Shown piece after piece: positions 60,396 to 64,000 of a stretch of DNA of 64,000 nt. Location of the stretch: positions 1-64,000 of the forward strand of contig NZ_VTDM01000011.1 in NCBI RefSeq assembly GCF_015627105.1. Direction: 5' to 3'. The position numbers and the translations under genes were made by a program. The notes below the pieces were generated by a model, which had not been told where the DNA came from, did not search any database, and saw only the letters and a list, made by a program, of their open reading frames with translations. How positions within the stretch are numbered: the first letter of the stretch is position 1; the number at the start of each line of letters is the position of its first letter. The stretch comes from Acinetobacter baretiae. GTDB taxonomy: Bacteria; Pseudomonadota; Gammaproteobacteria; Pseudomonadales; Moraxellaceae.

Positions 60396-61409
60396 TTACC
60401 AAGTCATGCAAATTTTCCCAAAATGATTACCACTTTGCATGTAATCAAATGCCTCTGATAACGCTGTATAATTAAATACTTTATCTATCACAGGACGTGC
60501 TTGAATGACTTCGAGTGCAGAGATATAGGCTTTTTGATCTTCAACACTTGAAACAATTAAGCCTTGCAGTCTTACTTGCTTACCTAAAAGGTCAGCAATA
60601 GGAATATTTGCCTCATTTCCAGAAAGCACACCAATTTGTGCAATATGACCACCAACTTTCACTGCTTTTAAAGACTCATTAATGGTGAGAGGCCCACCCA
60701 CTTCAACCACATGATCAACACCTTTGCCTTGAGTTAAACGTAACACTTCATCGCCCCAAGCAGGGGTTGTTTTATAATTAATTAACTCATCTGCACCCAT
60801 GTCACGAACTTTCGTTAATTTTTCATCTGACGATGATGTCGCAATCACAAAAGCACCCATCGCTTTAGCAATCTGCAATGCGGCAATAGACACACCACCA
60901 GTTCCTTGAATCAGCACAGTTTCTCCTGATTTCAATTGTCCATCTGTAATTAAAGCTCGCCATGCTGTCAAACCTGAAGTAGTGATGGTAGCCGCTTCTT
61001 GTAAAGACCAAGCTTTAGGTATTTTCGTAAAGGCACTTTCAGAGCGCACAACATACTCTGTTGCCATTCCATCAATACCATCTCCTGGTGTATTTGCAAA
61101 ATTACCGACCGCAGGAATAGCTTTACCAGCCAACCACAGTGGGAAAAATGTCGAAACAACATGATCCCCCACTTTAAAATCATCAACACCTTCACCGATT
61201 GCTTCAACAACACCTGCACCATCAGAGAGTAGAATTCTGCCATTTTCTGTAGGCATAATGCCACGTGCCACCATAAGATCATGAAAATTTAAAGAGCTTG
61301 CTTGAATATGAACTCGAATTTCGCCTCTTTTGGGTTGGCCTGGATCATTAAGCTCTTTTAGAAGAATTTGTGGTGTTCCATTAGATGCATCGAAAACTAG
61401 TCCTTTCAT
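60396..61409 (-). CDS. Zinc-type MDR alcohol dehydrogenase / quinone oxidoreductase-like
   Basis: The 337-residue protein belongs to the medium-chain dehydrogenase/reductase superfamily. It has the GroES-like N-terminal half (SSLNFHDLMVARG, VGDHV) and the Rossmann motif VLIQGTGGVSIAALQIA. The usual catalytic-zinc Cys and His at the N-terminus are not evident, which favours a quinone- or enone-reductase role. The ATG at 61409 has AGG 8 nt upstream. It is divergent from an HxlR regulator. Confidence 0.85.
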   Translation of the reverse strand: MKGLVFDASNGTPQILLKELNDPGQPKRGEIRVHIQASSLNFHDLMVARGIMPTENGRILLSDGAGVVEAIGEGVDDFKVGDHVVSTFFPLWLAGKAIPAVGNFANTPGDGIDGMATEYVVRSESAFTKIPKAWSLQEAATITTSGLTAWRALITDGQLKSGETVLIQGTGGVSIAALQIAKAMGAFVIATSSSDEKLTKVRDMGADELINYKTTPAWGDEVLRLTQGKGVDHVVEVGGPLTINESLKAVKVGGHIAQIGVLSGNEANIPIADLLGKQVRLQGLIVSSVEDQKAYISALEVIQARPVIDKVFNYTALSEAFDYMQSGNHFGKICMTW

Positions 61410-61444
61410 GTTTAAAGCCTGAGTCAAAATATTATGGTATTAAA

Positions 61445-61477
61445 AGTATAGCTTGTATACAATTTATAACAAGTACT
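61445..61477. promoter_or_regulatory. Candidate HxlR operator in the divergent promoter region
   Basis: The 93-nt gap holds a perfect 10-bp palindrome TTGTATACAA (61453-61462), and CTTGT (61452-61456) with ACAAG (61469-61473) as an inverted repeat, extended by AGTA and TACT outside. Position and symmetry suit binding of the adjacent regulator. Confidence 0.45.
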
Positions 61478-61502
61478 ACCATTTTTGATATATAGGAACA
61501 TT

Positions 61503-61877
61503 TTGGATACTGTAAAACAACCACGATACGAATCTTATCAAGACGAAGCTTGCCCCGTTGAAGCAACATTGGAACTGATTGGTGGTAAAGGAAAAGGAAT
61601 AATCTTGTACCATTTACTCGATGGTAAACTTAGATTTAATGAAGTGAGAAGAAAGCTTGGCCCAGTTACTGCACGTATTTTAACCAAGCAACTCAGGGAG
61701 TTAGAACACTCTAATTTAATCTATCGAATTGTTTACCCACAAGTACCACCTAAAGTTGAATATGGGCTCACTGAGTATGGTGAAACACTAAGACCTCTCA
61801 TTTCGATGCTTAAGTTATGGGGAGAGCAGTACGGTATAAAGTTACTCCAAAACCAAAATTTAAATACGACTGATTAG
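61503..61877 (+). CDS. HxlR-family transcriptional regulator
   Basis: HxlR regulators are winged-helix repressors, several of which sense electrophiles through one Cys near the N-terminus (YodB, QorR). The 124-residue protein has that Cys in EACPVEATLELIGG and the winged helix with RFNEVRRKLG and TKQLRELEHSNLI. The usual GGKW motif reads GGKGKG. The start is a TTG at 61503, with AGGA 5 nt upstream; another TTG lies at 61485. It probably controls the divergent oxidoreductase gene. Confidence 0.88.
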   Translation: MDTVKQPRYESYQDEACPVEATLELIGGKGKGIILYHLLDGKLRFNEVRRKLGPVTARILTKQLRELEHSNLIYRIVYPQVPPKVEYGLTEYGETLRPLISMLKLWGEQYGIKLLQNQNLNTTD

Positions 61878-61960
61878 AAAATAAATGCATCAGAGCGAAT
61901 AAGGAACTAACCTTTCAGCTTTGATGCATTTTTAAATAATAAAGCGACTATTTTGCTTGA

Positions 61961-62350
61961 TTATTTGGGGACTACTTTTATTGAACACCCTTTAAAACGT
62001 GCCGCTTGTACAATCGCATCTTGTTGCCCAAGCAACTGTGCCAATTGAGTATTTTTACTCTCACGCGACTGACCCAAATTGAGTGAAAGTGAAGGTCCAA
62101 ACCCCCAACCTCCTCGACCCCAACCACCACCTAATCCTAAACCCACACCAAATAAGTTACGTTTTGCAGGACTAACCCCTTGAGCCATGTATTGCTGAAT
62201 GCGATCATATTCACTTTGTAACTGTATACAAGTTAAATTTTGATACATAGCAGGCGAAACATAATTCGGTTTAACAGACGTGGTTGCACATCCTGTTAGT
62301 AACGTTAGAAATATAGCAGTAATCGCGATTTTAGTTTTTATCGTACGCAT
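61961..62350 (-). CDS. Uncharacterised Gly-rich lipoprotein
   Basis: The 129-residue protein has a lipoprotein signal ending in LLTGC, so it should be membrane-anchored. The mature part has a helical segment with NLTCIQLQSEYDRIQQY, then a Gly/Trp-rich stretch (GLGLGGGWGRGGWGFG), and ends with a second Cys (FKGCSI), which may pair with the first in a disulfide. The family is not known to me. Confidence 0.8.
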   Translation of the reverse strand: MRTIKTKIAITAIFLTLLTGCATTSVKPNYVSPAMYQNLTCIQLQSEYDRIQQYMAQGVSPAKRNLFGVGLGLGGGWGRGGWGFGPSLSLNLGQSRESKNTQLAQLLGQQDAIVQAARFKGCSIKVVPK

Positions 62351-62440
62351 ATGTCATATCCTCACTCTAACCCAAGAGGTATTGTTTATATATATGCATT
62401 CATCGTACTTAAAATACGAGTCTGTGTCTGTAAAGACATG

Positions 62441-62845
62441 TTAGCCATTAAGAATAGTGGGTTTAATCACTACTAAAGCAATAATTGCAATAAATGCCAC
62501 CCATGCCAATACAATGCCACCTCTACGTTGTACTAACAATATATTCGGATTCGGCTTTTTAAATGCTTTCACAGAAGATGAGATAATTACAATAAACAGT
62601 AACGCTTTTGCATAGAACCAATGTTGTACTTGAAAATGTTTTAAATAAAGTAAGATTCCTCCTGTCACAAACAATACAAGAAAAATACTATGTTGAAGCA
62701 TAACAATCTTTTTGCGGTTGGGGACAGCAAATGCAGTATCATGGGTTGGCAGACGAAATAAAATAATACTTTGCCAAATAATACTGAGCAATAAAACTGT
62801 AATCCCAATGCTGTGTATAATTTTTAAAATTGCAAACAAATCCAT
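62441..62845 (-). CDS. Uncharacterised four-helix membrane protein
   Basis: This 134-residue protein has four predicted membrane helices (about 5-28, 50-65, 74-89 and 110-128) and a His in helix one (KIIHSIG) like small redox or SirB2-type membrane proteins. I cannot name its family with confidence. The gap to the BolA gene upstream is 16 nt, so the two are probably cotranscribed. Confidence 0.72.
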   Translation of the reverse strand: MDLFAILKIIHSIGITVLLLSIIWQSIILFRLPTHDTAFAVPNRKKIVMLQHSIFLVLFVTGGILLYLKHFQVQHWFYAKALLFIVIISSSVKAFKKPNPNILLVQRRGGIVLAWVAFIAIIALVVIKPTILNG

Positions 62846-62861
62846 CGGTAAATTTTCCTAT

Positions 62862-63173
62862 TCATTTTTTAGCGTGCGCACACTCAGGGCTGAGCGGTAC
62901 ATCACCTTTCCATTGCGTTTGACTATAGGCATGTATTGCCAAAGCATGAATTGGGCCACCGTGTGCTGCTAGTAAATTTTGGGTACATGAATATACTTTT
63001 TGATGCTTTTGTACTAAGCGCAAATGCTCAAAAGCATCACTTACAATAATCACTTTAAAATGTGACTCTTTACCCGGGAAATACCCCCCATGATGAGCAG
63101 ACTCATTAATGACTTCTAAATGAAGTGGAGATAACGCACTCAATTGCTCAACAAGTTGCTGTTGTAAAGACAT
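62862..63173 (-). CDS. BolA-family protein
   Basis: BolA proteins pair with monothiol glutaredoxins and act in iron-sulfur trafficking or transcription. The 103-residue protein has the core GKESHFKVIIVSDAF, the long helix LRLVQKHQKVYSCTQNLL and the HALAIHAYS strand with the conserved His. The ATG at 63173 is chosen because GAG lies 4 nt upstream; a TTG three codons earlier is in frame. BolA itself and IbaG are the closest named relatives. Confidence 0.9.
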   Translation of the reverse strand: MSLQQQLVEQLSALSPLHLEVINESAHHGGYFPGKESHFKVIIVSDAFEHLRLVQKHQKVYSCTQNLLAAHGGPIHALAIHAYSQTQWKGDVPLSPECAHAKK

Positions 63174-63333
63174 AAGACTCAAAAAATCATTTAAAAAAAT
63201 AGTTTAACATAAGCAGATCACGATGTATGAAGATCTGATCTCACTCATAATGCAGTATTTTGTCTATTTTATCGACTAAATTTATTTTTTTGTCGTTATT
63301 TTACTCAATTAAAATCATTTTTTAAAAAAAATA

Positions 63334-63361
63334 TTGCGTCTAAAAATCTTTAATGTATTAT
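63334..63361 (+). promoter_or_regulatory. Promoter of the tandem tRNA-Gly genes
   Basis: TTGCGT (63334-63339), a 16-nt spacer and TATTAT (63356-63361) lie 10 nt before the first tRNA-Gly. Confidence 0.6.
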
Positions 63362-63370
63362 ACACGTCAT

Positions 63371-63446
63371 GCGGAAATAGCTCAGTTGGTAGAGCATAAC
63401 CTTGCCAAGGTTGGGGTCGGGAGTTCGAGTCTCCTTTTCCGCTCCA
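63371..63446 (+). tRNA. tRNA-Gly (anticodon GCC), copy 1
   Basis: A complete cloverleaf with acceptor stem GCGGAAA, anticodon GCC in AACCTTGCCAAGGTT, T loop GTTCGAGTC and an encoded CCA. It is identical to copy 2. Confidence 0.98.
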
Positions 63447-63485
63447 GTTTATTTTTAGTGAAAGTTTATTAAAACTGCTCAATTT

Positions 63486-63561
63486 GCGGAAATAGCTCAG
63501 TTGGTAGAGCATAACCTTGCCAAGGTTGGGGTCGGGAGTTCGAGTCTCCTTTTCCGCTCCA
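63486..63561 (+). tRNA. tRNA-Gly (anticodon GCC), copy 2
   Basis: Identical in all 76 nt to copy 1, 39 nt downstream. The spacer is unrelated to the flank of copy 1, and one terminator closes the pair. Confidence 0.98.
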
Positions 63562-63567
63562 AATTCT

Positions 63568-63600
63568 AAAAAACCTCATCAAAAGATGAGGTTTTTTTTT
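63568..63600. terminator. Terminator of the tRNA-Gly pair and of the DUF3427 gene
   Basis: AAACCTCATC pairs with GATGAGGTTT around AAAA, with T-run on the plus strand and also a T-run on the minus strand, so it can stop both converging units. Confidence 0.88.
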
Positions 63601-63653
63601 AATACCCAATATTACAAATACATTTAAATTATCGTTATATTCCATCTTTTAAA

Positions 63654-64000
63654 TTATTTTTGTGTTAAATATTTATATAGCCCTGTTTCAACAGGCCTAT
63701 CAATTTTAAAATCAATTTTGACGACAGAAACAGGGTTAGTATTGTTTTGCATGACAGTTTCTTTTGCACTATTTTGAATGTAGCTTAAAAAACCAATAAA
63801 ATAAAAATCAACACCTTCGTCATCATCCTTTTTGACAAATAAAGGCAATAATGTACCTTTCTCATGAGCATTTAAAATGACTTGAACATCAGGGCTAGAA
63901 ATTTTTCTTTTAGATTTAGACATCCACTGGAAGTGTTGAGAATCAATGAATTGATCTTCATACTTTGTCGTATCAGAAATATGGTCTGCCTTGTGATACG
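63654..64000 (-). CDS. C-terminal end of a DUF3427-type helicase (runs off right edge)
   Basis: The frame stays open to the window edge, upstream of an internal ATG at 63923. The visible 114 residues include HKADHISDTTKYEDQF, FQWMSKSKRKISSPDVQ, FYFIGFLSYIQNS and VVKIDFKIDRPVETGLYKYL, which fit the DUF3427 domain found at the C-terminus of DEAD/DEAH-box helicases, many with an N-terminal PLD nuclease. Such enzymes occur in restriction or defence loci. The helicase part lies outside the window, so the activity is inference. Confidence 0.75.
   Translation of the reverse strand, partial: YHKADHISDTTKYEDQFIDSQHFQWMSKSKRKISSPDVQVILNAHEKGTLLPLFVKKDDDEGVDFYFIGFLSYIQNSAKETVMQNNTNPVSVVKIDFKIDRPVETGLYKYLTQK

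Noticed and set aside
63371..63561. Tandem tRNA-Gly as an attachment-site duplication of an integrated element
   Set aside because: Both copies are complete with only 39 nt between them, so no element lies between; they are ordinary duplicate tRNA genes.

Overview
The window is AT-rich chromosomal DNA from a gamma-proteobacterium, almost certainly Acinetobacter (Moraxellaceae). Support: a ParC whose quinolone-resistance residues fall at S84/E88, the A. baumannii numbering; a ComM, PilS/PilR and GacA set; trpE standing apart from the other trp genes, as known in A. calcoaceticus; and DsbC, MurD and FadD sequences of Moraxellaceae type. I saw no insertion sequence, prophage or CRISPR array. Nearly everything is housekeeping.

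Layout. 1-2345: the tRNA-Thr/Tyr/Gly/Thr-tuf operon (minus strand, same order and anticodons as E. coli thrU-tyrU-glyT-thrT-tufB), then trpE. 2491-7483: a tail-anchored FHA protein, an H-NS-like protein and the hemCDXY operon. 7756-9478: argH-yggX, followed by a candidate small RNA (about 9615-9698). 9770-13944: phoU, nudF-cpdA and dksA-gluQRS. 13980-16524: murD-ftsW. 16680-19071: feoA-feoB plus a small Cys-rich membrane protein. 19203-23652: xerD-dsbC-hom-thrC, the Pseudomonas order. 23716-29764: pbpG, the regulators gacA-pilS-pilR, and ctpA. 29776-33604: gpmI and lptF-lptG. 33821-36291: pepA-holC and an unknown Gln-rich coiled-coil protein. 36305-39853: an nrdR-ribD-methyltransferase-ribE operon. 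39985-41772: glnK-amtB behind a sigma-54-type promoter. 42155-49493: comM, two outer-membrane channels, ppa, a MAPEG protein, a small membrane protein and fadD. 49577-57462: parC, two MFS transporters, a TRIC-family channel, ychJ and a TerC-CBS-CorC protein. 57818-63173: a LOG-family gene, guaA, a divergent oxidoreductase/HxlR-regulator pair, a lipoprotein, a membrane protein and a BolA protein. 63371-64000: two identical tRNA-Gly genes, then the 3' end of a DUF3427-type helicase gene that runs off the window.

How parts cooperate. hemCDXY makes and handles uroporphyrinogen III. feoAB imports ferrous iron under a Fur-like site. glnK-amtB senses and imports ammonium. gacA-pilSR are global and pilus regulators. 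lptFG export LPS/LOS. nrdR-ribD-ribE couple deoxynucleotide control to riboflavin synthesis, with an orphan adenine methyltransferase translationally coupled inside.

The items most worth a second look are the candidate sRNA with a C-rich terminator loop, the methyltransferase inside the riboflavin operon, the DUF3427 gene beside a tandem tRNA pair, the 20-bp inverted repeat between hemC and argH, the ychJ ribosome-binding site buried in a terminator hairpin, and the Feo-linked Cys-rich protein.
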